From assembly GCA_000149265.1 (NCBI GenBank), contig CH003147.1, positions 119,477-183,476 of the forward strand: 64,000 nucleotides of DNA, read 5' to 3'. The translations under genes and the position numbers were made by a program. Shown here in pieces: positions 12,660 through 25,443 of this stretch. The stretch comes from Ciona savignyi. Its lineage: Eukaryota > Chordata > Ascidiacea > Phlebobranchia > Cionidae. The first letter of the stretch is position 1, and each line of letters opens with the position of its first letter. The notes under the pieces are model-generated. The model did no database searches and had not been told where the DNA came from. It was given only the letters and a program-made list of their open reading frames with translations.

Positions 12660-14513
12660 TATTTTAAAGAAATACGGGGTCATCCCGTTTATGTTGGGGG
12701 CCCCATGCTAGCTCGTAGCGGTGTCGGCTACTATTTGGACTTGACGTTTCGGACTTGACGTTCGAACCCTTCACTCTTCGTACAGCTCTCTCTCGATCAG
12801 GATAGACTTCGATCACCCGCGCCTTCGGCCATTCACCTCGCTTGCTCTGTTCGTCGACCATTAGAACCAAATCTCCTTTTTTGAAATTTGGAACTGGGTT
12901 TAACCATTTTTACCGTTGTTGGAGTAATGGCAAGTAAGTTTTGGTTAACGAACACTCCTGGAGAATATGACGCTTCGATGGTACAGGTTAAAAATGACAT
13001 GGGCGAGAGTGCGTTCAAATCTCTCTCTATTTTAAAGAAATACAGGGTCACCCCTTTTATGTTGGAGGCCCCCTGCCAGCTCGTAGCGGTATCAGCTACT
13101 ACCTGTATGGCTGCTCGTAGCAGCGCCGTTAAAGTACTTTTTTTGGCACGGCAGTGTTGAGTGAACATAATTGTATGTTGGAGTAGGGCCATAATGGTAA
13201 AGTGTCACTACAGGTCACGGGCCGAATTGAAAGCACCCAACCGAGATACCCTCATGACAGCGGTGGAAAAAACAACAGTATGTGTGCGTTACTTGTAGGG
13301 GGAGTCACGCCAATTCCAATAGCATAGTTTACGTATGTTTCTGACATATTCGGACTTCGACGTTCGAACACTCACTCTTCGTACAGCTCCCTCTCGATCA
13401 GGATAGACTTCGATCACCCGCGCCTTCGGTCATTCGCCCCGCTTGCTCTGTTCGTCGACCATTAGAACCACGTCTCCTTCTTTGAAATTTCGAACGAGAT
13501 TTAACCACTTTTGCCGTTGTTGGAGTAATGGCAAGTAAGTTTTGGTCCACTGCGCCCAAAATCTGTCTGTCAGGTATTGCACAGCCAACCACGATTTTTG
13601 ATAACCATCCGCTTTAACGAACACTCCTGGAGAATATGACGCTCCGATGGTACTGGTTAGAATTGACATGGGAGAGAGTGCGTTCAAATCTCTCGGGTCG
13701 TTGGTTACCGTTGTCAGTGGGCGATTGTTCAAGATGAACTTTATTTCCACCATGAAGTTATGCAGCGCATCATCGCCCAGTATTCTTTCCGCCGTCAGAT
13801 GGCGAAGCAGCTTTCGAATCGTACGTATGATTCGTTCCCATATGCCACCTTGGTGACTTGCCAAAGGTGGATTAAAGTGCCATTGAATTCCTTTTTGGAT
13901 TAACGCATTGTTGATGCTACTCTGATTAAAGGTTTGGGTTTGCTGTCGGAGCTCCTTCTCGGCACCAACGAAGTTTAGTCCGTTGTCACAGTACATGTCT
14001 CTAGTTGCGAACCCACGTCTACATGGGTCAGTCTACATGGGGGTAAAGGAGCCTTAATTTCTTTGCCAACTTTCGCTATGCTGAATCGACATTGCCTACA
14101 CGAGTTTAAATAATATCGAACACTATAGAATGCCCTCTGACAATCCAGAAACGTTCCCGTATTGCCGCTAAGACGTGTTGAGTACCCGAATGACCGGCAA
14201 CGACATGGTAATGTTTAACAATAAGCGATGTGACAAAATGGCGACTAAGCAATATATTTGGATGCTTCACTTCATTATCAAACGAAGAAAGCTCTAAACG
14301 ACCACCAACTCTTAAAACACCCTTCATCAAAATAGGACGGATTCTGAACAAAGGACGAGAGCGCTTATACGAAACACACGGCCGAGACACAGCGGCCAGG
14401 GCTGAAATAAAGTCTGGAAAATCATCAAGGGACGCAATAATATCTGAGAACGACTCTAACTGTTTGGAGTGCTGTATAATGATTTGGGTGACTCTGTGGT
14501 TAACAGAACTCAA
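12660..14513 (-). mobile_element. BEL/Pao retrotransposon, integrase region, 5'-truncated
   Basis: Minus-strand frames 14513-14106 (LMKGVLRVGGRLELSSFDNEVKHP, HVVAGHSGTQHVLAAIRERFW: integrase zinc-binding domain) and 13996-13430 (188 codons: CDNGLNFVGAEKEL, HQGGIWERIIRTIRKLLRHL, ALHNFMVEIKFILNNRPLT, FKEGDVVLMVDEQSKRGEW: integrase core and C-terminal domain). Only a few breaks, so younger than the copy at 3.7-7 kb. A second partial copy of the C-terminal coding part lies downstream at 12664-13192. No RT or gag part is attached. Confidence 0.9.
12664..13192 (-). repeat. Partial duplicate of the BEL/Pao integrase C-terminal region
   Basis: Repeats the LNALSPMSFLT...ASYSPGVFV and VLMVDEQSKRGEW coding segments of 13398-13700, with a deletion joining them. 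Non-coding tails at 12660-12750 and 13029-13110 (AAAGAAATACGGGGTCA...) also match each other, so part of the element end is present twice. Confidence 0.7.
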
Positions 14514-14614
14514 AATCTACAAATGCATTCTACTACAGAATAATATCGGTGACGCACGATGGCGCTATTAAGCCATAAGCAAAAATAGAGTAGCTTTCCT
14601 GGGCTCTCCTAGAA

Positions 14615-14727
14615 CGTTCGGGTGGCCGAATGGTTAACGCAACCCGATTCATATACCAATTCCCTATATAAAAAAAAACGAAATGTGACGAGGCCGTCAT
14701 AGGATCAAAACTAAGCACGATAAAAAA
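14615..14727 (+). repeat. SINE-2 copy
   Basis: TTCGGGTGGCCGAATGGTTA to GATCAAAACTAAGCACGATA and an A-run. Confidence 0.75.
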
Positions 14728-14729
14728 TC

Positions 14730-17700
14730 CTGGGCTCTCCGTTTACTCGGAAAATGCTCACACGAATATATAAATGCAAGCTAGAAACAAAATTACGATC
14801 ATTCCAAATAAAACCTCACAATCACAGTATAAATTCTGCCCGAATATAAACAATTATATCAGATAATATTAATCAAGCACAGAGACGCGCCGAACGTACG
14901 AAAAGTGAGGGGATGCGACGGTTGAAAGCTAATCAATTTTTTAACATTGATTTGCCTTAGAATGTGTTTTTTGGACATTTTAAACGAGACGCTTAAAAGT
15001 CTCGAGTTTGAACCGATTCGTCATAATTAGTAAAAGTTTTAATGAATAATTTGGAAACCTCGCGTTCGTCGCGATGATTTCATGCGGGCAACGCCATTAG
15101 TATGTATGCACCTGGCCGTTCATAACGCTAAGGTGGATGGACTGGCCTAACTTCTCCGACGGATAGACTATAAACAGCATCCGACTTCATAACTCTAACT
15201 TTAAACACAGCGACAGTGAACTAATATAAACGCATGGAGAGGTCAGTCCAGACTTTGAAGCCTTGTATATAGACGCAGCAAGCGACACAACCTGACATGG
15301 TGTACGAAAATAGTGGAAACAAAACAGAATTTGGGCTTTTATAATGTGCAAACGGATATACAGGCGAATAATGAAAGTATATCGAAACGGTGTTGGGGTG
15401 GGAAAATGAAAGCACTATGTTAAACCGAAGCGGTTTCAAGTTGAGTTCGGGAAAGAGGAAATTCGAGAATCGTTTAATAAATAAAATCTCCAGCTCAAAA
15501 CAAAATAAAACTAGTAAATAAAGTGTATAAACTTCTCGTGTTCTGTAATGTTGACTCTAGAGATAATCTTCTATTAGCATAAAAATCGATGCGATGATGC
15601 AAGTTGTTTTTCGACCTCTCACTTTAAAAGTGCTAAGACGTCTTCGCAAGATAGATGCGCTTTCGGTAAGGTTAGGAGAAACGCACTACCCGTATTATGT
15701 GCTCTAGTGCTATAAAGTCTCTTTAGAGGTATACACAATATGAGTATTTATAGTGGTCAGTGGCTGTTGTTCGGCCCTATATAGATTAAACGTTTATAGC
15801 CTACCCATCCTATAACAATTCCTTAGCTTCCGGTTAGGTTATAACCGTTCGGTTTGCAACCAAAGGACCGAGTTATAAAATAATTTAATTGGGAAGTCAA
15901 ATGATCTTCGCAGGTATGCGCGGGACCTTTATGTTATTTCTCTGTCGTGCTAGAAATATATCACTGGGATAATATGAGAATTCAAATAGAAACAGAAAAT
16001 CGTATTACTCGGTAGTAGTGCGGTTATCCGGCACAGTCTCCAGTCTCATCCGCTGGAGGGAATGTGTAAAGGTTGTCGGGGTACGTAGAATAAGTGGATT
16101 GTACGCTGTGGAGATACTCGTGGAGAGTGTCCTGCCAACATCCACCTAGTATGGATACTACCCAAAGTGGGTTAATTTCCACATTGACTTAGGGTTTCGG
16201 TCTAAGACCACCAACTCGCGTTTAATGCACCAATTTTTTTGGCTTAGTTAGTAAGTAACTAAAAAGTCGTTTTAAAATCAATTTTCAATATACACGAAAG
16301 TTTTATATGCGGAAGCTAAGGTATTTATGACAGAAAATCTGGTCCGTTTCCTTTTTTTTAAATATTAAGCAAACTTCGCCTAACCGTGTATGTAAGGATT
16401 GTGTGGCCCTGGTCCATCTTACACCTGCACCGGATCACTAAGAGCGACGCGTGTATCTCTTTAATAACTCGTGCGAACACGCTCACCTTACGATGATAAT
16501 ACGCGAGAGTAGGCTAACTAATATTTCTTTAATATATCAAAGTCTGCTATCAAATAAAAGCAGAAAGGGAAAATTGTTTCAAAACTCCATAACACGCGTT
16601 TTGCATAATTATATTTCCACATAAAAAAACTCGATGATTTATTGTTGTTTTTTTGTTGTTTAGCTTTGTTGAATCTATGCCTTTTTTGCCTGGAATTGTT
16701 TTTTTAACCCCCCCCCCCCCCCTTTTACAAATAAGGAAAACCGTATTTGCACTAAACAAAACAATTTTGGTTTTATTTAAATTTATATCAATCCGCGATC
16801 AGCTGTGGTGGTCTACGCGCGCTTTTAACGTAATACCAATCCGCTCGTTGATATAATGCTACCATTGTTACAGCGAGTTAAACGATTTCTGCCTCGTGTA
16901 AGACAGGACTATTTGTGCTAGTTTGTGTAATGTACGCAGTCCTCTAAATATCTACCAGGCGAAACAACACGGAATTCAAATATTTTGTAGTGGTTACGCG
17001 AGAGTTAAAAAAGCTAACCGGTTTTAACTATAATAAATAATTTTTGGCAAAGCGTGTGTGAAAGGATTGTTTGGTCCTGGTCCCCTTGCACCTGGTCGAA
17101 AACAGTAGGCGCGTGTATCTTTTCGATGACTCGTGCGAAAGCGCTAAAAAACATTATTTTTTTAATATATATTGTAAAGTTCCGCTATTAGTTAAAACAG
17201 AAAATAAAACTGAAAGAATTAAAGTTTCTAAGTCTAGTTATAATAGTAAGTAATATTATGGTATTCGAATTATTTTTTAAATTGAGGTTGGTGTTTGGGT
17301 TAGCTCTGGGGTTTAGATTACTGTTAAGGGTTGGATTGGAATTATTTCCAAAGTGTTAGAAGCAGTTTTCCGCCTTTCCTCTTTCCATTCTTTTAGTGTT
17401 GCCCGTTAGACCCATAACTGCGGAGATCAAAGCGCAACTACGTAATGACGCAATGAGATATCCTAGACGGCGCACACCATATAACCCGTTGGAATATAAC
17501 AGTAGTTTCACCAATTATTCCACACTAGTAATGAAAGTGGAATGGTTTACGTCCTAGAAGACCAATTTTTGTATGAGGACCTTTACTCCAATCCGGAAGG
17601 TTAGAATCCTGCCGGAACATAAAATATTTTCTGGATTGGGTCGGCCTATATAAACACAACCTTATTGTAGACGCGTAAATCACTGACTAGCGACTTTTTT

Positions 17701-19340
17701 ATTCTTATATTGTAAATGGGCATATAAAAAACTAGGAAACTTAATACCCGTGGTGCGTTTCTCCATACCGAAAGCACTGGCTATCATGCGAAAGCGTCCA
17801 ACTTTTTTTTTAAAGTGGGAGGGCGGAAATACAAAATGCATCATAGCATAACAACAACACACTCTTATTATTAGTCTTATACACTTTAAAAGTATTTTTC
17901 TCTCTGTGTTTTCGCCGCGCAACGCAATAAATACGCGCTCGAAGGTTTCTGCCATATATAGACAAATAGGAATGCATGAAAAGTGCTTTTCAATGCTTAA
18001 TGAATGTGGACGCCGCGAATATATAGATAAAAAATACCCACCCCACTTGTGCACGTTTTTCTGCATTTTCCGACGCCTAAGCCTCAGACTATAGATAACT
18101 TGCATTAATTAACCTAAGTAACTTGCTTCCCGAACATAACTGTATATTGAATACAATTAAACTAAATCAAGAGTTAGTATTTGAATTTGAGATTTATACT
18201 TTACAAATCGCGGCTACCATTATAATTAGTAGGGATTTTGTGCAGAGTGAACTATAGACTTTTCGCTGCGCAGCTCGCAAGAGATCGTGAGGCAGCTTTT
18301 GGCAGCAAGCTTAGCCAACGCAAACGCATCCAAAAAGAAAAGCTCGAGCCCACACATGTGATAATTTATGAATTTAGTCTTGTTAGAAACTTTAACCAAG
18401 GTGAATATGACGCCATCAAATTATATATGTTAATTAAACGCATATATATTATTTGTGAAGGAATTTCTTTAAACATAAATTTAAACCGAATTAAACATGA
18501 TTTATTAACTTTAAATCCCATTTGATGCAACAATAATGCGCATTGTTGCGTAACTATATTGAATGACTATTGTCACTGCACAATATACATATGTATTATA
18601 AGTGCGGGTTTAAAACTTAATATTTTTAATTAGTCAACAACAGTCCGCCTTTCATCACGTGACCATTGTAAAATATTCAACCCAACAAGTTTCGGCTGCG
18701 CAACCAGTCTTCGCTGACTAGCTTCATAAAATATACTCCAACGATTATTTAATTAAGAAAATCAAATGTGAAAAAGCTGTAAGTGAGTGTTTATCATATT
18801 TACTCGGTCACATATAATGTCTGAAATAAGATTAAAAACACAACAAAAGTGCTGTATATTTCTAAATCCACGTTATATGCTTCATGTGCATTAACATATT
18901 CCCAGCGAAAACAAATGACACATGCTAGAACTAACATAGAGCTTATATTAAATTGCTTCGGGGTAAATAAATCATTCTCCTTTTGTTAATATAAAAACGC
19001 ATTGAATTGCCAATGATTATACAAAACCATTGATTGAGTTTAGTAAGATAGGTGCACCGGCCCGTAAATGTAACAGCTCCTTCCAATATTTAGGATTACC
19101 ATGGTTTACACGAAATATCATTCCGCAGGTTAAATAACGCATTTATTGCTTTAAACAGAGAACAGCAGGATGAACGGAAAACAAACATTTCGCTGCGGAG
19201 TTCTGTCGTTAAACAGTTTAAACACGCTCAGAATTGATGTCTCGCTGTTTTAGCTCAAACTGTGTACATTGTATGTGCGTGTGACGACCCAATGTATATG
19301 AAACATATAGGACTTGGTATAATATTGGTATATAACTTAC
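14730..19340. other. Intergenic, no confident gene
   Basis: Apart from the duplication at 16.4-17.2 kb, nothing firm. Frames at 17680-18105 (-) and 18238-18525 (+, LARDREAAFGSKLSQRKR) are unrecognised and may be chance. Confidence 0.35.
16380..17220 (+). repeat. Diverged direct duplication
   Basis: 16385-16560 and 17045-17225 share GTAAGGATTGTGTGGCCCTG / GAAAGGATTGTTTGGTCCTG, GCGTGTATCT, ACTCGTGCGAA and a following AT-rich AATATAT block. The spacing is about 660 bp. Between them a C14 run (about 16709-16722) occurs. No coding content recognised. Confidence 0.55.
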
Positions 19341-19364
19341 CGCGGCTTGTTCTTCCAGGTCCAT
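19341..19364 (-). CDS. Candidate first coding exon (MDLEEQAA)
   Basis: ATG in good context (GAAATGG) followed by seven codons and a strong donor GCG|GTAAGT on the minus strand. The preceding 70-80 bases (to about 19447) look like a GC-richer 5' UTR. No matching downstream exon was identified with confidence between 18 and 19.3 kb. Confidence 0.35.
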
Positions 19365-20321
19365 TTCAGCTTCTCACACTTTGAGCTTGAAGCCTCCGCA
19401 AGACACAGGAAAGCAAAATCAGTGCTGGTACCGTATTGGCGAGCACCTAAATATATAAAGTTTATATATCTGGTCGCAAATTTCACGTTGTAGAGCAATA
19501 TTCCACACTATGTTAGAATTAGTGCTGTACATTATATCGATAATCGCGATATAATCAATTTCACTCAGCTACGATACTAATATCGCTAATATCATACCAC
19601 ACGCTTTGTTTTATGAGGGAAACTTAACCTAACACGTCTTTTTGTATAGTAAAAATAGTGTTTATTCACTCACAAATGCATTGTTATGTCGAAAACCTAT
19701 TGTAACACTTGCAATTGTGATGTAATGATCGTTCCTACGCCTATTATTGTGTATTATTAGGGGTGGTATGTTTATAATATTTTTCATTTATAATTACTTC
19801 ATTAGGCCAAGGTATCATACATTTGGATTTATACAAGCTAACTTTTCTTACTTACAAACATAGCATGATATAGGTTATATTACGTAATATAAAGTTCAAC
19901 AACCGCCTTGAGAATGGTGTATTGTGTAATTGAACGTGTGGTGAATCGATGTGTTCGGGAACTTATATAATTGTTTGGGTATAATGATTACGTATATTGT
20001 TTGTAGAACACGTATGTGAACGTATTTTTACTTACAAGTAATTTGCGTCGTATTTACGACGAGTATACACGCCCTTTGTATTTAAAACGCCTGTCATTAT
20101 CGCAATTAAAATAGGCGTCAAAAAGTCTCCCCTCCTTGCTATATATTGTTTGTATGTAGCGTACAAAATATATGTCACCAATCGCGTAACTATGCGCTGC
20201 ATTCTCAGTAAAAGAATACAGCTTACAGAATAATATATTGCTGTGCTTCTATAGTCTATATTCTAAATTGTATACTGTAAGTTACTGGAGCCAGACATCG
20301 GACAGGCGCCGACTTTACAAT

Positions 20322-20421
20322 NNNNNNNNNNNNNNNNNNNNNNNNNNNNNNNNNNNNNNNNNNNNNNNNNNNNNNNNNNNNNNNNNNNNNNNNNNNNNNN
20401 NNNNNNNNNNNNNNNNNNNNN
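20322..20421. other. Assembly gap (100 N)
   Basis: Exactly 100 Ns, the convention for a gap of unknown size; interrupts the candidate gene at 20439-20623. Confidence 0.98.
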
Positions 20422-20438
20422 CTTTACACTTTGTGCAG

Positions 20439-20623
20439 GGAATCCAGAGGAAAAGTGAAAGATTACTCGCCTCTCTAAGTCGAGGTATACCAAGTTCTAA
20501 TTATATAAGATGCTATTATTATCTTCGGTCTAATCTACCTCTTTTACAGGAACCCCAGGAAGTATCGTCGACCACCTGCTTGTCACAGCCGCTTCGTGTT
20601 TGATCGTTTCCACCGTTGATTAA
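20439..20623 (+). CDS. Exon pair of an unidentified gene truncated by an assembly gap
   Basis: Exon 20439-20484 (acceptor TTTGTGCAG, donor CGAG|GTATAC) and exon 20550-20623 (acceptor CTCTTTTACAG) share one open frame across a 65-bp intron: GIQRKSERLLASLSR then GTPGSIVDHLLVTAASC..., TAA at 20621. The N-terminal part would lie in or before the N run at 20322-20421. Not recognised. A further + strand open stretch, 20815-20993 (NVNASNHHVDINHAHNS..., TAG), may be an alternative last exon. Confidence 0.4.
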
Positions 20624-21470
20624 ATTGTTTCTGCGTGGTGGATTGGGTTAATATCAATTAATAGTTGTTTATCAGGATTTTGTTATTATTTCACAAGTCT
20701 CTATTTGAACTTAGGGTGGTGTTAGTTACAAATACACCTTGTGTGTTAGTTACAATTTAAATAGATTTCTTGCTCGCATTTTTCTTCGCTTGCGCTTCTG
20801 GATGTCAAAATGTAGCTGGGCAGCAATGTTAACGCTTCAAACCATCACGTGGATATCAATCATGCACACAATTCTACGGCTGAATACGACGCGTCTCACC
20901 TTTGCACACGAAACACCAGCGAGGACCACAGATCGCCTCCTCTGCCACAAGTCCCGTCTGTTGCTCTGCTGATTGAATAGTTTTCCCCGCAGGAGATCTC
21001 CGTTGCAATTAAGTTACAAATATATTTGTTATCAATAGCTTAGTCAACTATCAATGTTTTTCCTTATGTGCTGCAGTACACAACTTCCAACCCAGGTAAT
21101 AAATGGCTGAATGAGATGTTAAATTTTAGCACAGAAACGCGCAAACACCCTCGTAATTGCCTTTTTCTCCTTTAGCCCAAAGTTGACCTCATATCCTATA
21201 GACAACGCAACAATGTCGATCGCTGTGTTTGAACAAAGATATTTGTGGTTTGACAAAATATTCTTCCAAATTTGAACGGCCGATTGTCATAAGAACATAA
21301 GTTACATTGATGGTGGTCAATATTCCACCTTGTTAAGCTGTTACTCTCTGTTGAATGCTATATGTTTCGATTATATATTTGGGGGTATTGCGTGTATAAG
21401 ATACAATAATTGACGGTTTGATCTGGTGTAGAAAAAGGGGGATGATCGTACATGAAGGGTCGTTAATATA

Positions 21471-21595
21471 TTTTTTTACTGAGCCAAGTTACGAACCCAT
21501 GAAGTGCTCGTCACCAGGACCGTTTTTTTTGTATATTAGTCGGTATATGTATCGGTCACGTTCACCATACGACCACACGACTGTACGAACGGTCG
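21471..21595 (-). repeat. SINE-2 copy
   Basis: Reverse complement; T-run, GAGCCAAGTTACGAACCCAT, then CACCATACGACCACACGAC. Confidence 0.75.
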
Positions 21596-21839
21596 GTACT
21601 ATTAGGTGGACCAGGGGTCGGGTCGCCGGACAAACATCCAACGGACAAAGAAACACATGGATAGAAATTTATATCAATTTGTTTTACGTTTAAAATTTGC
21701 CACACGCTTGGCTTTTTTGTTTGATTAACCAGTTGGTACATTTATTTTATTACGTAATAATTGCGATTACCCTGTAGTTGCCACGGTTATCGTTTATTTT
21801 ATGAGTTACTTACCTGGTTTTGTTTGTGTTACAGTAATA

Positions 21840-22115
21840 ACCCAAGGTATTAGTTTATTTCAACTTTAATAAAGTGGACTTACAGTGCAATGCAACGGGA
21901 GAAACGAAGCTCAGTTTAACAAAAAGTGAATTGATAACGGAAAGCATACCTCGTCGTGTCAGCGGTTTTGTCGGAAGAGTGATGTCGAATCTGAACTCGT
22001 CGTCTTGGACGCACCAATTGATGCCCAGCACACGTTCATGTACCTATCCTCCTAGCGGAATATCTTGTATCACATCACGGCAGTACTTGCGGATAGCCAC
22101 TTTGTCAGGTAAAGG
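21840..22115 (-). pseudogene. BEL/Pao reverse-transcriptase fragment
   Basis: Minus-strand translation reads VAIRKYCRDVIQDIP, a stop, then HERVLGINWCVQDDEFRFDI and LPTKPLTRRGMLSV, the conserved post-catalytic RT segment of Pao elements. Short orphan fragment. Confidence 0.7.
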
Positions 22116-22412
22116 CGACGTTTAACTAATCTCTCCGATACAAACTGAAATCACAAAAAAACTGTCACTCAAATTCAAAGGAAGTCTTGGATTTCTTCAC
22201 AATTTAAAATTTAAGCTTGAGTCTGCAACCTAACATCAAAACCGGCCAAAATTTTACTTTGAGCCCATACCCCTTCATACATGAGCAACTTTTTTTCCCG
22301 CAGATTCTTTCGTAATTATTATTGTTGACCCAAATCCAAATAACGTGCTATATGTAGGCCTATAGCATTGTGTTATCTGACAAAGTTTATCTAAAATTTT
22401 ATAATAATATTA

Positions 22413-25110
22413 GAGTGGAACCCCGCTTACCTGACCATCTATGGGACCGTCATCAAGCGGTCGCGTTAGCGGGGTGGTCGTGTTAGCGAATTTTGCTTTA
22501 AAGCTAGTTGTCGTCATATGCAGCCAAAACGTTTGCCTTTTTACTAAATGTTTACTAAATACCATTATTCTTTTGCCAAAAAAATTTAAACAACTGTAGG
22601 TTCTAAATTTTATCTTATTAAATTCAGTTGTGTTTGCCACAATTTTCTTTGTGTGTGCGTACGCGCTCATGTAATCTAATTGTTTTGATCACAAAAATAA
22701 ATGTGAACTTATTATTTTGGTGACAAAGGCACAATATTTGGCACGTGTGGCCGCTTTAGCGGAGAAAAATGGCGGTCCTGGTCTGGAAACCGGGGTCGTC
22801 GCGTTATTGAAACAGAATGCAATGCATTACCATAGTAAACTAGAGAGTGTCAACCACGGGTTTAACCACCACTATTTGTAAAACACCTTTTGTATGCCAT
22901 ATATTCATGCTACAGGGTCCCTAACCACATTTTATATTTTATACACTGAGTATGTAGATTGTTTCTGCAAGCATAAACGCATGGGTCCCATAGTTATTAA
23001 ACCAAACTTCTTTTCCATGTGAAAGTAAAAAAATATACGTCTTAAATTTTCGAACATTTCTCCACAAATGTTTTAAATTAAAGCTTCCTTTTAAGCGCTG
23101 TATTGAAATAAAGCTGAATTCCCAAAACAGCCCGATTTAGTTTTTCGTGGTTTCAGGGAATTACTGGGTTTAGTAGATAAGTTTCTACTGGGTTTATTAC
23201 GTAAGTTTCTGTTTTAACATATTGTGGGTTACGTTATATAACAATTCTTATGTTTTAATCTGATTTGTCGATCTCCTTGTCGTGATTTGTCGATATCCTT
23301 GTTGGAGATGTCAGTACGATATGGTATACCTGTTACAATCATAATTCAGGAACATATCTCCGTTTTTAAAGGAATTACCCTAATAAATGTTTTCTTTCTT
23401 TTAATTGGAACAGAGTGTTTAATGGTCTTACATTTTACCAAATCTGATTCAAATTGGAGCTGCCGTTCAAACAATATGCGCAAAAAAGCTAATTTTTTAG
23501 AAAAAATTCCGCTTTGGTTTTTAAAGTCTCAGGGAAATTTATTATCCAAAATTTTAGTTTCTAAATATCTAGCCCATGTTGTATAACAAATAACAATGTT
23601 TGATTGCGCATACATTTTTTCTTCTTGTAGATGTCGGGTCGACATTGCATGCCTGTAACAATCATGATTTGACAACAAAAGTTTATTTTTTAGGATATTT
23701 CCCCAAGTAATTTTTTTATTTCTTTTAATTGTTAAATCAGTTACTAATGCACTTACATTTTATCAAATATGATTCAAATTGGAGCTACCGTTCAAGCGCT
23801 ATGCGCAAATAAGCTATGTTTTTAGAAAAAAATACCGTTTTGGTTTTTAACGTGCCGGGGGAATTCCCCTGGATTTATAACCCAAAATTTTGGTTTCTGC
23901 ATATCCAGACCATGTTGTCAAAAAATAACAAAGTGTCATTGCGATTTTACTATTAGCTTCTGGTAGATGTCGGCGCGACATGGCATGCCTGTCAACATCA
24001 TGATTTGACAACAAAATCTTATTTTTTAGGGTATTTCCCTAGGTAATTTTTTTATTTCCTTTTAGGTGTTAAATCGACTACTAATGCACTTACATTTTAT
24101 TAAATATGATTCAAATTGAAGGTACCGTTCAAACGCTATGCGAAAAAGAGCTATTTTTTTAGAAATATACCCGTTTTGGTTTTTAACGTGCCAGGGGAAT
24201 TTCCCTGGATTCATCACCCAAAATTTTGGTGTTTGCATATCTTGATCATGTTGTCAAAAAAATAACAAAGTCTCATTGCGATGTTATTATTTCTTCTGAT
24301 AGATGTCGGGGCGCCATGCCATGCCTGTCACAATCGTGATTGGACAACAAAATCTTATTTTTTAGGGTATTTCCCTAGGTAATTTTTTTATTTCTTCTGA
24401 GAGTTAAATCAGTGACTAATGCACTTCCATTTCGTTAAATCTGATTTAAATTGGAGCTATCGTTCAAGCGCTATGCGCAAAAGAGCTATTTTTTTAGAAA
24501 AAAATACCGTTTTGGTTTTTGACGTGCCAGGGGAATTCCCCTAGATTTATCACCCAAAATTTTAGTCTGTGCATTTCTAGACCATGTGGTCTAACAAATT
24601 ACCAAGTTTCGTTGTGAATCCATTACCCCTTTTGGTAGATGTTGGGTCCACAAATCATACCTGTCAAGCGTTTGACGAAAAAAAAAAGCTAAAAATACGG
24701 ACAAAAACAATATGTGTCCCATTTTTCCAAATGGGACCCATAATTAGAGTAGCGGTTCGAGCGCTATGCCCAAAAAAAGCTATTTTAAAAAAAATACCGT
24801 TTTGGTTTTTCCTCTCCCAGGGGAATTCCCCTGGGTATATTACCCAAAATTTTGGTTTCTGCATATCTAGACCATGTTTTCTAACCAATGACAAAGTTTC
24901 ATTACGATTCCATTACCCCTTCTGGTAGATGTTGGAGCCACAAGCTATGCCTGTCAAGCGTTTGAAGAAAAAAAAGAAAAAAAAACGGACAAAAACAATA
25001 TGTGTCCCATTTTGTCAACTGGGACCCATAATTATTTGGGACCGCACTGAAGTCGTCCTGATAATGAGGTGGTCGTGTTATCGAAGTGGTCTCCAACCGG
25101 GGTTCCACTG
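22413..25110 (+). mobile_element. pogo/Tc-type MITE, copy 2, split by a nested element
   Basis: Left part 22413-22839 and right part 25031-25110 match copy 1 at 8296-8820 nearly end to end (GTGGAACCCCGCTTACCTGA ... CTCCAACCGGGGTTCCACTG). The break falls at CATAGTAA / ATTATTTGGG, which is continuous in copy 1. The inserted 2.2 kb is a separate element. Confidence 0.78.
22840..25030 (+). mobile_element. Unclassified element with about 330-bp internal tandem repeats
   Basis: Begins CTAGAGAGTGTCAACCACGG, as does the related copy at 29377. Its right two thirds consist of repeat units whose GATGT(C/T)GG marker starts at 23307, 23640, 23966, 24302, 24638 and 24928 (spacing 333, 326, 336, 336, 290). 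Each unit carries TTCAAATTGGAGCTACCGTTC, AAATACCGTTTTGG and a palindrome around GGGGAATTCCCC. No transposase or terminal inverted repeats are recognisable. It is nested in a pogo-type MITE. Confidence 0.65.
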
Positions 25111-25160
25111 CATATGTGTCGTTTGGTATCGTGTCGACTTATCAGAATAGAACTAGGTAC

Positions 25161-25443
25161 TGTTACATGTTTTATCTTGGTACGTGATTTTGGTGCGTGC
25201 GCTGGTTACTTGATGTGGCCCTAGTAATCATTTCTTTGAGAATAATTACCTGTCGCATTTATCGTTATCTTACCCGCCAAAAACCGTTAGCGTTTACCGC
25301 CCATTTCATTGTATATACCGTTGCATTGTGTTTTAAAGTTAGTTGTGATTTTATACTGCTTATGTGAATACAAGCATTTTATACATATATTGTTGAGAGC
25401 TGCTGACTACTGGCTATCGAGAACCCTGTATAAAAGTGTAACA
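25161..25443 (+). mobile_element. Solo LTR of a second family, copy 2, with 5-bp target duplication
   Basis: 283 bp, TGTTAC...GTAACA ends, flanked by GGTAC on both sides (25156-25160 and 25444-25448). A perfect 5-bp duplication and TG...CA ends are the hallmark of LTR element insertion followed by LTR-LTR recombination. Confidence 0.82.

Noticed and set aside
17680..18105. 141-codon minus-strand frame
   Set aside because: Unusual composition, no domain, no exon boundaries in context.
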